Shown in pieces: positions 25,982 to 35,174 of a stretch of 64,000 nt of DNA. The stretch lies in assembly GCF_015223435.1 (NCBI RefSeq), contig NZ_VHKO01000001.1:218644-282643 (forward strand), read 5' to 3'. How positions within the stretch are numbered: the first letter of the stretch is position 1; every line of letters begins with the position of its first letter. The position numbers and the translations under genes are program-made. The notes under the pieces were generated by a model that searched no databases, was not told where the DNA came from, and saw only the letters and a list, made by a program, of their open reading frames with translations. The DNA comes from Vibrio hibernica (GTDB taxonomy: Bacteria; Pseudomonadota; Gammaproteobacteria; Enterobacterales; Vibrionaceae).

Positions 25982-26896
25982 TTATGGCACACCGTGACCT
26001 TTAGAAGCACACCACACTCGGAACCATTGCTCACGGCTCAAATCAATACTCAAGGCATCGATTGCCGCTTGCATACGTTCGATCTTACCTGAACCTATGA
26101 TCGGTAAAGGTTTTGATGGCAAACGATGCACCCAAGCATAAATCACTTGATCAATACTTTGTGCGCCCACTTCTTTGGCAATGGCTTCTAATTCATCACG
26201 AACGCGAACATGCTGATCTTCTAAGCCATTAAAAATATCACCACCAGCAAGGCAAGACCACGCCATTGGTTTCACACGTAATTGCTGCAGCAGATCTAAG
26301 GTGCCATCATGCGCGACTTCAAAATTCAGTGGGTTAATTTCAACTTGGTTGGTCACTAATAGCGCATCTAGACGCGATTGCAGTAATTCAAACTGACGAG
26401 GAGAAAAATTCGAGACACCAAAGTGTTTCACTTTACCCGCCTGTTTTAACTCTGAGAATGCTTCTGCTACTTCATCAGCATCCATCAATGCGTCTGGGCG
26501 ATGGATTAAAAGCACATCTAAATCTTCTACTTGCAAACGTTTAAGCGAATTATTAACCGATTCAACAATGTGAGATTTACTGGTGTTGTAATGGTTAACT
26601 TTCCAATCTGGGTTTTTATCACCGCACAATTTGATATCGCATTTACTCACGATCTCAATTTGATCGCGCATGCTTTTATCAAGCGCTAAACCTTCACCAA
26701 ACAGTTGTTCACATTCGTAGTATCCGTAAATATCTGCGTGATCTACGGTTGTAATACCCAGTTCAACATGTTGCTTTAAGAAGGTTAGTCGTTCTTGTGG
26801 GCTCATTCCCCAATCACCTAAACGCCAGTAACCTTGAACTAACTCAGAGAATTCAGGCCCTTGCGGTGCAATTTGTACTTTTTTAATTGTCGTCAT
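25982..26896 (-). CDS. Aldo/keto reductase, YdhF-like
   Basis: A 304-residue NADPH-dependent aldo/keto reductase. The catalytic tetrad is visible: Asp and Tyr in DHADIYGYYECE, Lys in EIVSKCDIK and His in LLIHRPD. GVSNFSPRQ and PIIGSGKIERM form the cofactor-binding end. It resembles E. coli YdhF (start KVQIAPQGPEFSELVQGYWR, end QWFR). The physiological substrate is unknown. The gene abuts the PhzF remnant and has a 450-bp gap upstream. Confidence 0.88.
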   Translation of the reverse strand: MTTIKKVQIAPQGPEFSELVQGYWRLGDWGMSPQERLTFLKQHVELGITTVDHADIYGYYECEQLFGEGLALDKSMRDQIEIVSKCDIKLCGDKNPDWKVNHYNTSKSHIVESVNNSLKRLQVEDLDVLLIHRPDALMDADEVAEAFSELKQAGKVKHFGVSNFSPRQFELLQSRLDALLVTNQVEINPLNFEVAHDGTLDLLQQLRVKPMAWSCLAGGDIFNGLEDQHVRVRDELEAIAKEVGAQSIDQVIYAWVHRLPSKPLPIIGSGKIERMQAAIDALSIDLSREQWFRVWCASKGHGVP

Positions 26897-27348
26897 ATTT
26901 CATTTCAGTCTAAAAGACTGACTCCATGATGAATATTGAAAATCGATTGCGTTAATCCTAGGGAGTTTTCTAGCTTGGCACAATCAATAAACCCCGAAAG
27001 ATTACATTGCAAAAAAGAGAATCACTAAAAATGGCTCGAGATAGCTTTATTTTCAGAGTAATGAAAGCCATAAAAGCCAATATTTATACCGTGTCCCCTA
27101 CGAGCATCTCTAAACAATCGTGATAACAATGTAAGACTGCCAACTCTTTAATGAAATGCCATTTCAATTCGTTGCTAAAATGGTCCTCAACATGTTAGGC
27201 TAATTGGTATAACAACTTGACGTGGTATCACCATTTCATCTGAACCCTTAGACCCAAAATACTTGAAGTTTCAGCTTCGAGTAAAACAGACATACAAACC
27301 ACTGATGCAGGTTGTTATTTCCCTAACATTTCACTTTAAGGCTCATAA
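26897..27348. other. 452-bp intergenic region with an ExuR-like site and a hairpin
   Basis: No convincing gene is seen here. It must hold the promoters of the divergent reductase and ygjV genes. At 27202-27216 AATTGGTATAACAAC is the exact reverse complement of the 15-base ExuR-like site before uxaC. At 27260-27283 TACTTGAAG and CTTCGAGTA make a 9-bp hairpin (one wobble) with a 6-base loop. Confidence 0.5.
27202..27216. promoter_or_regulatory. ExuR/UxuR-like site upstream of ygjV
   Basis: AATTGGTATAACAAC matches one arm and the centre of the enteric UxuR/ExuR consensus AATTGGTATACCAATT. It is identical, on the other strand, to the site at 36676-36690 before uxaC. It lies 133 bp before the ygjV start codon. 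The role is inferred. Confidence 0.4.
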
Positions 27349-27873
27349 ATGCAGTATTTAATTGATTTACCGTTTGCTCAGTGGCTTGGTTTTCTTAGCT
27401 TTGCACTTGGTATTTCAACTTTTTATCAAAAAGATGACCGTAAGCTGAAACTCGTCATGTTGATTTTCCAATTCAACAATGTGCTGCACTTTTACCTATT
27501 AGGATCGGATATTTCCGCCATCAGCACCCTGCTCTCTTTTCTGCGTACCGCAACCGCCATTAAGACCTCTTCAAAGTTAGTCGCTGCTGCCTTTGTCATC
27601 GTAAGTATTGCTCTTGGTTTATGGATTGCAGATGGACCTTTAGATCTATTACCCATTCTAGGTTCTATATTAGGAACGATTGCGGTTTTTCTATTAAAAG
27701 GAATTCAAATGCGGATCGCCTTTATTATTGGGGCAATATGCTGGCTAGCAAATAACATTATTGTGGGATCAATTGGCGGCTCATTACTAGAAGCCACATT
27801 ATTAACCGTGAATTTATTCACCATAATGCGTCTTTATCGTAATAATCAAAAAGTGGGTTTCAAGGCTGAGTGA
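27349..27873 (+). CDS. ygjV: YgjV-family inner-membrane protein
   Basis: A 174-residue, very hydrophobic protein with about five membrane helices, matching the YgjV family throughout (QWLGFLSFALGISTFYQKDDRKLK near the start). Its function is unknown. In E. coli, as I recall, ygjV sits next to uxaA in the hexuronate cluster. Here it lies about 2 kb from uxuA and has an ExuR-like site upstream, so a link to hexuronate metabolism is plausible but unproven. Confidence 0.85.
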   Translation: MQYLIDLPFAQWLGFLSFALGISTFYQKDDRKLKLVMLIFQFNNVLHFYLLGSDISAISTLLSFLRTATAIKTSSKLVAAAFVIVSIALGLWIADGPLDLLPILGSILGTIAVFLLKGIQMRIAFIIGAICWLANNIIVGSIGGSLLEATLLTVNLFTIMRLYRNNQKVGFKAE

Positions 27874-27933
27874 GTAAACAATATATGAACGCGATTATAT
27901 CCTGAACTCTTCCATTACTGGAGTCGTTACCAA

Positions 27934-28743
27934 TTAAATTGATTTTGTTACCTTTACTTTTTTGCTGTATTGCTTCGGCGTAATTTTAGCAATGGCTTTA
28001 AATTCTCGTGTCATATGTGCTTGATCGGTAAATCCATATTGAAACACTAAATCGACCAGTTCTGCGTCAGGATTTAATTTTAAGGCTTGCAAGGTTTTAT
28101 TCACCCTGATGATCCTTTGATAATATTTCGGCGTTATATTCATCCACTTTTGAAAGTGACGTTCAAGCTGCCGCTGACTAAGAGATAGCGTTGTTGGTTT
28201 TACTGAATCCTGACTCTTTTGTTTAATGTTGGCTAACGCTTGTTTTAGCTCTATCGGCAAAGAGAATGGTTCCCTCACCTCATCATCAAAGAGCAACTGG
28301 CTGATCCAGCGATAAAGCAACACCGTTCTGGCGTATTTGCCTTTTATTGTCAATAAATGCTGATAAACCAAAGATAAAGAAAGGGTATCGTCTGATATCG
28401 CAATGTGTACCGCTTGGTGCTCAGTTTGATAATTACCGCCCACAAATTGACGACCAATTGCAGGGTGAAAACGAACACCAACCAATAAAGATCCAGATGG
28501 AAAATAGACAGGTTGAGCATGTTTGGTAACAGGTAGAAAAATCACACCGCGTTTAAAGGTAATATCACCAATTTGAATCTCTCCACCCAAATTGAATAAA
28601 ATACCGCTACCACCATCACAGTGAAGCCATTGTTTCAACCTTGATGTATTAGTTTGAGGCGTGCAAGCCGACCAAATACCTTGTACATGATCAGCAAGCA
28701 TCTTTTGAGGTTTAAAAATATAGAAATCAAACTGAGCAGTCAC
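27934..28743 (-). CDS. AraC-family regulator
   Basis: A 269-residue AraC-type regulator. The N-terminal sensing domain (FDFYIFKPQKMLADHVQGIWSA...) is of the kind with repeated aromatic/Gly motifs. The C-terminal HTH includes SLSQRQLERHFQKWMNITPKYY and ends QAHMTREFKAIAKITPKQY. It lies 89 bp downstream of the AhpD-like gene on the same strand and may regulate it. Ligand unknown. It is convergent with ygjV. Confidence 0.85.
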   Translation of the reverse strand: MTAQFDFYIFKPQKMLADHVQGIWSACTPQTNTSRLKQWLHCDGGSGILFNLGGEIQIGDITFKRGVIFLPVTKHAQPVYFPSGSLLVGVRFHPAIGRQFVGGNYQTEHQAVHIAISDDTLSLSLVYQHLLTIKGKYARTVLLYRWISQLLFDDEVREPFSLPIELKQALANIKQKSQDSVKPTTLSLSQRQLERHFQKWMNITPKYYQRIIRVNKTLQALKLNPDAELVDLVFQYGFTDQAHMTREFKAIAKITPKQYSKKVKVTKSI

Positions 28744-28832
28744 TCTTATTCCTTTTTACTCTCAACTCAAAGTACTGACGTTGCAGTGAAGCGGTAAGTA
28801 AAAGATATACTGAGTTTGACTCCTCGTCATCT

Positions 28833-29297
28833 TTATACCGCTTTGTAGCTTCCGACTTCAGGCTTAAAGGTTTTAGCAATGCGATTCCAACTATTAATCG
28901 CATTAACTGCAATCGTTAAATTCACTAAACTTGCATCACCAAAAATACTTAACCCTTGTTGATAATCAGAATCACTGATTGGTTTACCTTCAGTAAGCAA
29001 TTCAGCCCATGCTAGCGCTGCTCGTTCGTTGTCGGCATAAAACGGCATATCACGCCAAGCAGTCAGCCCATAAATACGCTCAATGGTTTCACCTTGTTTT
29101 AACGCATCTTTACAATGCATATCAATACAAAAAGCGCAGTGATTAATTTGAGATACGCGTAATTTAACCAGTTCCCAGATCGTAATACTGAGTGAATCCG
29201 ATTGACTGAACTGCTGCTGTAAATTTTTCTCTTGCTCAAATAAAAGTGTAATAGCTTTTGGCGCAGCGGCCATATAGTTTAAACGAGTTGTCATCAT
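28833..29297 (-). CDS. AhpD-like carboxymuconolactone decarboxylase-family protein
   Basis: A 154-residue protein of the CMD/AhpD fold. The redox signature is VSQINHCAFCIDMH, with the CxxC pair and the histidine three residues on, as in alkylhydroperoxidase AhpD. Such proteins reduce peroxides or act as small oxidoreductases. I start at MMTTRLNYM (29295-29297; the second ATG is equally good) because GGAGAAAG lies right in front. A longer frame begins at 29351 without a site. It probably forms a unit with the AraC-type gene after it. Confidence 0.83.
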   Translation of the reverse strand: MMTTRLNYMAAAPKAITLLFEQEKNLQQQFSQSDSLSITIWELVKLRVSQINHCAFCIDMHCKDALKQGETIERIYGLTAWRDMPFYADNERAALAWAELLTEGKPISDSDYQQGLSIFGDASLVNLTIAVNAINSWNRIAKTFKPEVGSYKAV

Positions 29298-29406
29298 CTT
29301 TCTCCAATCATTCATTGATGTGCCCTTAATATAAGCCCTCGCAACAATCATTTATTGAATATTTTCGACATCGACATAAAAGCTGATAACAATATTAACC
29401 ACTACC

Positions 29407-29430
29407 AAAAAGGCAAAAAGGCAAAAAGGC
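29407..29430. repeat. Three exact tandem copies of AAAAAGGC
   Basis: The 8-base unit AAAAAGGC occurs three times without change just downstream of uxuA. On the minus strand its complement GCCTTTTT can pair with the AAAAAAGG at about 29449-29455, so the array may double as the uxuA terminator with interchangeable 3' arms. Confidence 0.7.
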
Positions 29431-29484
29431 GATGCCAAGCGACATAACCTTTTTTGAGTCAAACAGTAAACATATCAACCAGGT

Positions 29485-30546
29485 TTATTTATGATTCAAC
29501 AAATCCCATAAGCCATTGATGTACATAATGCCAAGGGCGCGGTCGTATAAGCCGTAACCCGGCCTTGCCCACTTTTCCTCCCCCCAAATATGACGCCCGT
29601 GATCGGGGCGTACATAACCTTGGTAATCGTATTTATGCAGTGATTTTACGATTTGAACAATATCCACCGAACCATCACAAGCACGATGTGAGCTTTCAAT
29701 AAAGTCACCATTTTCAAAACGTTTCACATTACGGATGTGCATAAAGTGAATACGATCATGGTATGCATCAATAATCGCAGGAATATCGTTATCAATAGAG
29801 CCGAGCGAACCAGTACAAACGGTTAAACCATTATGCGGCCTATCGACCAATTTTAAGAAACGGCCAATATTTTCTTTGTTGATGATTATTCGCGGCAAGC
29901 CAAAGATTGGGAAGGCAGGATCGTCTGGATGGATCGCCATTTTGATGTCGCACTCTTCCGCCACTGGAATGATTTGCTCAAGGAAGTATTGTAAGTTCTT
30001 CCATAAATCTTCGGCAGTAAAACCTTCATATTGCTTAAAAGTATTTTTTAAATTGGCAAGACGTTCAGGCTCCCAGCCCGGCATGGTGACATCAGTATTT
30101 TTTGAAATGGTTTCAATTAATTCAATCGGATCAATCTCGTTAATTTTACTTTTTTCAAAGAACAACGCGTTCGAGCCGTCTGGGAGCTTTTTATACAAAC
30201 TCGTTCGTGTCCAATCAAACACTGGCATAAAGTTGTAACACACCACTTTCACACCAAACTTAGCGAGTACGCGCAGTGTTTGTTTGTAGTTTTCAATGTA
30301 TTGATCACGAGTATCTAAACCCAGTTTAATGTCTTCATGCACGTTCACACTTTCAACAACATCAATATGAAAACCAAACTCTTTGGCTTGTTTTTCGACT
30401 TCAGCAATACGTTCTGGCGACCATAACGCCCCTGCTGGCATATCATGTAATGACCAAACAACCCCTTCTACACCCGGAATTTGTTTGATCTGATCAAGGG
30501 TGATTTTATCGTTTCCTTCACCGTACCATCGAAAGGTCATTTTCAT
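29485..30546 (-). CDS. uxuA: Mannonate dehydratase
   Basis: A 353-residue xylose-isomerase-like barrel enzyme that dehydrates D-mannonate to 2-keto-3-deoxygluconate. Metal-site motifs include MAIHPDDP, HMRNVKRF and the C-terminal RPDHGRHIWGEE. At 353 residues it is of the short form; the E. coli enzyme is about 394. The start ATG is preceded by GAGGAAGATAACA. It follows uxuB by 21 bp and is the last gene of the TRAP-uxuBA run, completing the glucuronate branch. Confidence 0.92.
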   Translation of the reverse strand: MKMTFRWYGEGNDKITLDQIKQIPGVEGVVWSLHDMPAGALWSPERIAEVEKQAKEFGFHIDVVESVNVHEDIKLGLDTRDQYIENYKQTLRVLAKFGVKVVCYNFMPVFDWTRTSLYKKLPDGSNALFFEKSKINEIDPIELIETISKNTDVTMPGWEPERLANLKNTFKQYEGFTAEDLWKNLQYFLEQIIPVAEECDIKMAIHPDDPAFPIFGLPRIIINKENIGRFLKLVDRPHNGLTVCTGSLGSIDNDIPAIIDAYHDRIHFMHIRNVKRFENGDFIESSHRACDGSVDIVQIVKSLHKYDYQGYVRPDHGRHIWGEEKWARPGYGLYDRALGIMYINGLWDLLNHK

Positions 30547-30567
30547 TGTTATCTTCCTCTGCTGAAT

Positions 30568-32073
30568 TTACACAGCTTGAATAAATTGTTGAACACTGTG
30601 TTTTGCACCATGCTGAATAAGGCGGTTTAAGGCATCGACTAACTGCGCTTTAAACACACTGTTGTTAGCTAATTGCGTTGAAAATATTGAATCTAACGCC
30701 AAAAATTCTTTAACTAAGGCAGAAACAGACTCACTGTGTTGTTGCCAAATCTGCGCAAATTTCCCACTTAATGGGTCTTTTACATCAATTGCATTGCCTT
30801 GCTCATCGACCCCACTGACGTATTTCATCCATGCGGCCACTGCAAGCACCAGCCCTGAAATATCAATGTTATGTTCTAAACCATAAGCGATGGTTTGTAA
30901 GAATCGTTGCGGCAGTTTTTGTGAACCGTCCATCGCGATTTGCCATGTGCGGTGTTGAAGTGCTGTATTTTGATAACGCTCAATAAGCTGATCTTTATAA
31001 GCCTCTAGATCGATGCCTTTCACGCTAACTGACGGACTAATTTCTTTATCCATTAAATAACGAATAAAAGTCTTAAAACTCGGATCGCTCATGGTTTCAG
31101 ATACCGTTTGATAACCGGATAGATAGCCTAAATAAGCAATCGAGGAATGAGTTCCATTGAGTAATCTCAGTTTCATGTTTTCAAATGGGATCACATCATC
31201 GGTCAACATAATATTGGCGATAGACGTTTTCTCCCACGCTGGACGTTCGTTATTAAATTTATCTTCAATCACCCACTGCAAGAAAGGTTCGGTGCTCACG
31301 CAGCAATTGTCTTGAACCCCAAGTTGAGTGGTGATTTTATCAATATCAGCAGTCGTCGTTTGCGGCACAATACGGTCGACCATGCTGCATGGGAAATGGA
31401 TATTAGCATCAATCCATTGGCTCAATTCAGGGTCAAGTTGCTCGGCAAAGTCCAACACCACGCGTTTTAGCACATGACCATTTTCAGGCAAGTTATCGCA
31501 CGTTAATGGCGTAAACGGCGCAATACCCTTCTCTTTACGAGTTTTAATCGCTGATACTAAAAAACCAATCGCACTGTGTGGCTGATTAATATTTTGTAAG
31601 TCATGTTGAATAAGCGGATTATTCAAATCAAGATGCCCAGTTGATGGATGATGACAATAACCTTTTTCAGTAATGGTTAAAGACACCACCTTTACTTTCT
31701 CACTGGTCATATAAGCCAGTATTTTTTCAACTTGATTACTAAATAATACTTCTTGGATCGCGCCAATCACTTCCAGTTCAACGTTATCATCTTGCCCTAC
31801 GGCCACAGTGTACAAATTATCTTGCGAAGCAAATTCACTTTCGGCACCTGTTTCTGACTCAAGCTTTCCCGCTGCGCGCCAGTTATTCACGCCAACAATC
31901 TTCCAATGACCACCCAGCTCTTTCATGACCTGATTAGTAATTAACGCTTGGTGGGCACGGTGAAATGCACCAAAACCAAGGTGAACAATCCCTACATCTG
32001 CGGTATTAATTTGAGTGTTAGGCTTCATTTTTGCGTTTGCTTGATCAATGGTTTGTGTCGAAAGTACATTCAT
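30568..32073 (-). CDS. uxuB: Fructuronate reductase (mannitol dehydrogenase family)
   Basis: A 501-residue NAD-dependent long-chain dehydrogenase matching E. coli UxuB over its length. Key segments are VHLGFGAFHRAHQA (cofactor binding), LTITEKGYCHHPSTGHLDLN, FPCSMVDRIVP, LRLLNGTHS and HRTWQIAMDGSQKLPQR. It reduces D-fructuronate to D-mannonate. The annotated start has only a weak upstream GAG. An ExuR-like operator lies 18-29 bp before the start codon and a hairpin separates the gene from dctP. Confidence 0.92.
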   Translation of the reverse strand: MNVLSTQTIDQANAKMKPNTQINTADVGIVHLGFGAFHRAHQALITNQVMKELGGHWKIVGVNNWRAAGKLESETGAESEFASQDNLYTVAVGQDDNVELEVIGAIQEVLFSNQVEKILAYMTSEKVKVVSLTITEKGYCHHPSTGHLDLNNPLIQHDLQNINQPHSAIGFLVSAIKTRKEKGIAPFTPLTCDNLPENGHVLKRVVLDFAEQLDPELSQWIDANIHFPCSMVDRIVPQTTTADIDKITTQLGVQDNCCVSTEPFLQWVIEDKFNNERPAWEKTSIANIMLTDDVIPFENMKLRLLNGTHSSIAYLGYLSGYQTVSETMSDPSFKTFIRYLMDKEISPSVSVKGIDLEAYKDQLIERYQNTALQHRTWQIAMDGSQKLPQRFLQTIAYGLEHNIDISGLVLAVAAWMKYVSGVDEQGNAIDVKDPLSGKFAQIWQQHSESVSALVKEFLALDSIFSTQLANNSVFKAQLVDALNRLIQHGAKHSVQQFIQAV

Positions 32074-32090
32074 TTCTAGACTCTTAAAAA

Positions 32091-32102
32091 AGGTATACCA
32101 AT
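32091..32102. promoter_or_regulatory. ExuR-like operator before uxuB
   Basis: AGGTATACCAAT contains the central GGTATACC palindrome of the UxuR/ExuR consensus, the closest match to that core in the window. It lies between dctP and uxuB, so uxuBA may have its own ExuR-controlled transcription. Confidence 0.6.
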
Positions 32103-32104
32103 AA

Positions 32105-32137
32105 AAATCGAGGCATATACAGAGAATCGTATATGCC
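32105..32137 (-). terminator. Intercistronic hairpin after dctP
   Basis: GGCATATAC (32112-32120) and GTATATGCC (32129-32137) are perfect 9-bp arms around 8 bases. On the minus strand the hairpin follows the dctP stop codon and ends in TCGATTTTTAT. It is likely a partial terminator or an mRNA-stabilising stem that raises binding-protein output relative to uxuBA. Confidence 0.65.
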
Positions 32138-32149
32138 CCTGTTCATTTA

Positions 32150-33118
32150 TTATTGTTGTGCTTGTTGGATTTCTTCTAACAAGTCAGCTAAGTCAGGGTT
32201 TTCTTTTTTGAATTTTTCGTAAACAGGTTTCACTGCTTCTTGGAACGCAGGGATATCACTGTCGGTGAAAGTTACTTTTTGTTTTTTCAAATCAATTAAT
32301 GATTTATCTACGTAAGCTTTCCAATTGGTTTTTTGTTGCTCAACAGTTTCCTTGGCAATTTTACGAATCGTTGCTTTTTGCTCGTCCGTAAAGCTATTCC
32401 AAGCACTGGTTGAAACCACTAACACATCAGGAACCATGGTATGCATATCGTATGAGAAGAATTTTTTTACTTCATAATGACGAGATGAATAATATGAAGG
32501 GATGTTATTTTCCGCTCCATCAACCACGCCTTGTTGAAGCGCTGAGTACAATTCACCATACGGTAGAGGTACAGCCGTTGCGCCTAACGCTTTCATGGTA
32601 TCAATTGAAATTGGTGAGTTTTGAACGCGAATTTTCATACCTTTTAGATCAGCAGGTTCTTTGATTGGTTTGTCGGTATAAAAACTACGTGCTCCCGCAT
32701 CAAGAAATGCAAGACCGATAAATCCTGACTTTGCAGACGATGCTAAAATTTTATCGCCGATTGGCCCTTCTAATACTTTGTCGTAGCTTGCTTTATCTTT
32801 AAATAAATAAGGTAAAGAAAGAACGTTATAATCTGGCGCAAAGGTACTCAGCGGCGCAGCACTCACTTTGGTGAAAGCAATTGTGCCGTTTTGAACCATT
32901 TGTAGCAGATTGGTTTCATCACCTAACGTGCCATTTGGGTATACTTTTACGCGGATTTTGGTTTCTTTCGTTACTTCCTTAGCGAACCAAGTTAGTGATT
33001 TATGTACTGGATGCTCTGTTGGTAATGCATGGGCCAACTTCAATGTAGCTGCGTGCGCCTGAAATGCCATTGCTGACGTCAGTACGACAGAAGCTAATAA
33101 CGTTTTCATATTTTTCAT
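32150..33118 (-). CDS. TRAP transporter solute-binding protein (DctP family), hexuronate
   Basis: A 322-residue periplasmic binding protein. A signal peptide ends at AFQAHA (residue 23). The DctP fold includes the conserved MKIRVQNSPISIDTMKALGA region, whose Arg contacts the substrate carboxylate, and YSALQQGVVDGAENN. It captures an organic acid for the DctQM membrane part. Position beside uxuBA, exuR and uxaCA points to glucuronate or galacturonate as substrate. It is the third TRAP gene, 45 bp after dctM, and a near-palindrome spans that gap. Confidence 0.9.
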   Translation of the reverse strand: MKNMKTLLASVVLTSAMAFQAHAATLKLAHALPTEHPVHKSLTWFAKEVTKETKIRVKVYPNGTLGDETNLLQMVQNGTIAFTKVSAAPLSTFAPDYNVLSLPYLFKDKASYDKVLEGPIGDKILASSAKSGFIGLAFLDAGARSFYTDKPIKEPADLKGMKIRVQNSPISIDTMKALGATAVPLPYGELYSALQQGVVDGAENNIPSYYSSRHYEVKKFFSYDMHTMVPDVLVVSTSAWNSFTDEQKATIRKIAKETVEQQKTNWKAYVDKSLIDLKKQKVTFTDSDIPAFQEAVKPVYEKFKKENPDLADLLEEIQQAQQ

Positions 33119-33163
33119 GTAAATCGTCCTTTTTATTGTTAGTAACTTACAAGTACCTGCAAG

Positions 33164-34522
33164 TTATTGTTGATAGCCTGCGAGACGAGGCAACCAAAGT
33201 GATATCTCAGGGAAAACAGTGACGATGGCAAGCGTAATCACCATGATCCCAAATAACGGTAATAATTTAGGGACAACAGAACCCAACTTGGTTTTAGAAA
33301 CACTACAGCCAACAAACAATGCGGTGCCAACTGGTGGAGTACAAATCCCGATACATAAGTTAAACACCAAAATAATACCGAAATGAACAGGATCAATGCC
33401 TAACTGAACCGCAATAGGCAAGAAGATAGGCGTAAAAATTAGAACCGCTGGCGTCATGTCCATAAAGGTGCCAACCACCAATAAGATGACATTCATTAGC
33501 AACATAACCATGATTGGATTTTCTGATGCGGCTAATACAAAGTCAGCAATGAAGCCCGGAATATCGGCATTGGCCATAGACCAAGACATCACGGATGAGG
33601 TTGCGACCATGAGTAGAACAATCGACGTTGTCACCACACTTTCAATCAGCAGCGGCATCATGTCTTTCATTTTTAGTTCACGGTAAACAATCCCAAGAAT
33701 TAAGCTGTAAACCACCGCAATCGCCGACGCTTCTGTTGCGGTAAACACACCGCCTAAAATGCCGCCCATTATGATGACAACCAGCCCTAAGCTTGGCAGT
33801 GCATCTAATACCACTTTGCGTTTTTTTTCTGTAAATTCGATTCTCTCGGCCGGAATACCATAACGCTTACCAAACAAGAAAATGCCGATCATAATTCCCA
33901 GTCCCATCAATAAACCCGGCAGATAGCCCGCGATAAATAAATACTGAACCGATGTGGTGCTCACTAAAGCATAAAGAATGAGGATATTTGATGGCGGAAT
34001 GAGTAACCCTGTAGGGCAAGAGGCCACATTCACTGCCGCTGAAAACTCTGGTGGGTAATCATGCTTGTCTTGTAGCGGTTTCATGATCCCGCCTACCGCA
34101 GCAGCAGATGCCGCAGCTGAACCAGACAGAGAACCAAACATCATATTCGCAATAACATTCACATGAGACAGTGAACCGGGCAGTTTGCCACCAAAAATCA
34201 TCGCAAAATTAATCAACCGAGAAGCAAGGCCACCTCGATTCATTAAGTTACCAGCCACAATAAAAAAGGGCAGCGCCAACAAGCCAAAGTTATCCAAACC
34301 ATTTGCAAATTTTTGCGAGCTCAATACCATCGCTTGTTCAAGCGGAAAATCGAGAAAAATCGTCAATACCGCCGCAATCCCAATAGCGAAAGCAATCGGT
34401 ACACCAATCACCAATAAAACACCCAGCACACCAAATAAAACCGCGACAGGGATAAAATCAAAGAAAAAGTCTGGCGCATTGGCAAGAAAATCGGCTGAAA
34501 ACAATAAATCTAATAGAGTCAT
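33164..34522 (-). CDS. TRAP transporter large permease (DctM family)
   Basis: A 452-residue, about twelve-helix DctM subunit. Recognisable parts are the early GVLGVLLVIGVPIAFAIGIA, FFIVAGNLMNRGGLASRL, the MFGSLSGSAAASAAAVGGIMKP loop (here shown as MFGSLSGSAAASAAAV) and NLCIGICTPPVGTALFVG. It forms the Na+-coupled channel of the TRAP importer with DctQ. The gene begins 5 bp after dctQ, consistent with a fixed complex. Genome context indicates hexuronate import. Confidence 0.92.
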   Translation of the reverse strand: MTLLDLLFSADFLANAPDFFFDFIPVAVLFGVLGVLLVIGVPIAFAIGIAAVLTIFLDFPLEQAMVLSSQKFANGLDNFGLLALPFFIVAGNLMNRGGLASRLINFAMIFGGKLPGSLSHVNVIANMMFGSLSGSAAASAAAVGGIMKPLQDKHDYPPEFSAAVNVASCPTGLLIPPSNILILYALVSTTSVQYLFIAGYLPGLLMGLGIMIGIFLFGKRYGIPAERIEFTEKKRKVVLDALPSLGLVVIIMGGILGGVFTATEASAIAVVYSLILGIVYRELKMKDMMPLLIESVVTTSIVLLMVATSSVMSWSMANADIPGFIADFVLAASENPIMVMLLMNVILLVVGTFMDMTPAVLIFTPIFLPIAVQLGIDPVHFGIILVFNLCIGICTPPVGTALFVGCSVSKTKLGSVVPKLLPLFGIMVITLAIVTVFPEISLWLPRLAGYQQ

Positions 34523-34527
34523 GATTA

Positions 34528-35049
34528 TTAACCTTGCGCTTGATGGTTAGGAGACATAAGCGAAATAACCGATTCACAAGTATCGAACAGCCCATAATAT
34601 AAAATCAGTACACCGGAAATAGGCACAACCAAATACACATAGCCCATCTTTAAACTATCTCCAAAAAATGTAATTCCTGGCGATATTTGTCCGTGCTGTA
34701 ATGTTGTACTGACCATTTCGCCACCACCATAAACCAGCACAACTGCGGCAAAAACACAGATAATCAGATTAATAATGATGGTTAAAATTTGCTGCCCTTT
34801 TACATCGAGCTTGGAAGAAAGCATTTCTAGTGCAAGATGGCGCTTAACCGAATAGGTATAGGCTCCACCTAAAATACCTATCCACATAAGTAAGTAGCGG
34901 GACAGTTCATCGGTATAACTTGCAGGGTCTTGAAGCACAAAACGGGTAAATACCTGCCAAACTACCGCGAGGATCATAATCGTCATAAAAAACGCGAGCA
35001 GAAGCTCCAACGCCTTTTTGAGATAGATATTAAATTGGTTTACAAACAT
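34528..35049 (-). CDS. TRAP transporter small permease (DctQ family)
   Basis: A four-helix DctQ subunit with the family marks LAVVWQVFTRFVLQDPASYTDELSRYLLMW. I place the start at MFVNQFNIYL (35047-35049, 173 aa) because AGAGGGCAGC lies directly upstream and the length then fits the family. An in-frame start at 35211 would add 54 residues unlike any DctQ. It is the first gene of dctQ-dctM-dctP-uxuB-uxuA. Confidence 0.88.
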   Translation of the reverse strand: MFVNQFNIYLKKALELLLAFFMTIMILAVVWQVFTRFVLQDPASYTDELSRYLLMWIGILGGAYTYSVKRHLALEMLSSKLDVKGQQILTIIINLIICVFAAVVLVYGGGEMVSTTLQHGQISPGITFFGDSLKMGYVYLVVPISGVLILYYGLFDTCESVISLMSPNHQAQG

Positions 35050-35174
35050 GCTGCCCTCTTTAGATTTTCTTATATTTTTTATATTTAGCTGATATCTAGA
35101 CAATATCGGTAAGCAAAATCGAAAAACTAGCTGAACTAATAGCAACCTATCAGACATCTTAGTGAGAACACTAT

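Noticed and set aside
33144..33167. Near-palindrome TAACTTACAAGTACCTGCAAGT region between dctM and dctP as an operator
   Set aside because: It overlaps the dctM stop codon, has no link to any known regulator, and is more likely an mRNA stem. Left out of the feature list.
34185..34550. 121-codon plus-strand frame opposite dctM and dctQ
   Set aside because: It is an antisense shadow of well-supported TRAP genes, with a lysine/proline/alanine-rich translation typical of such shadows.
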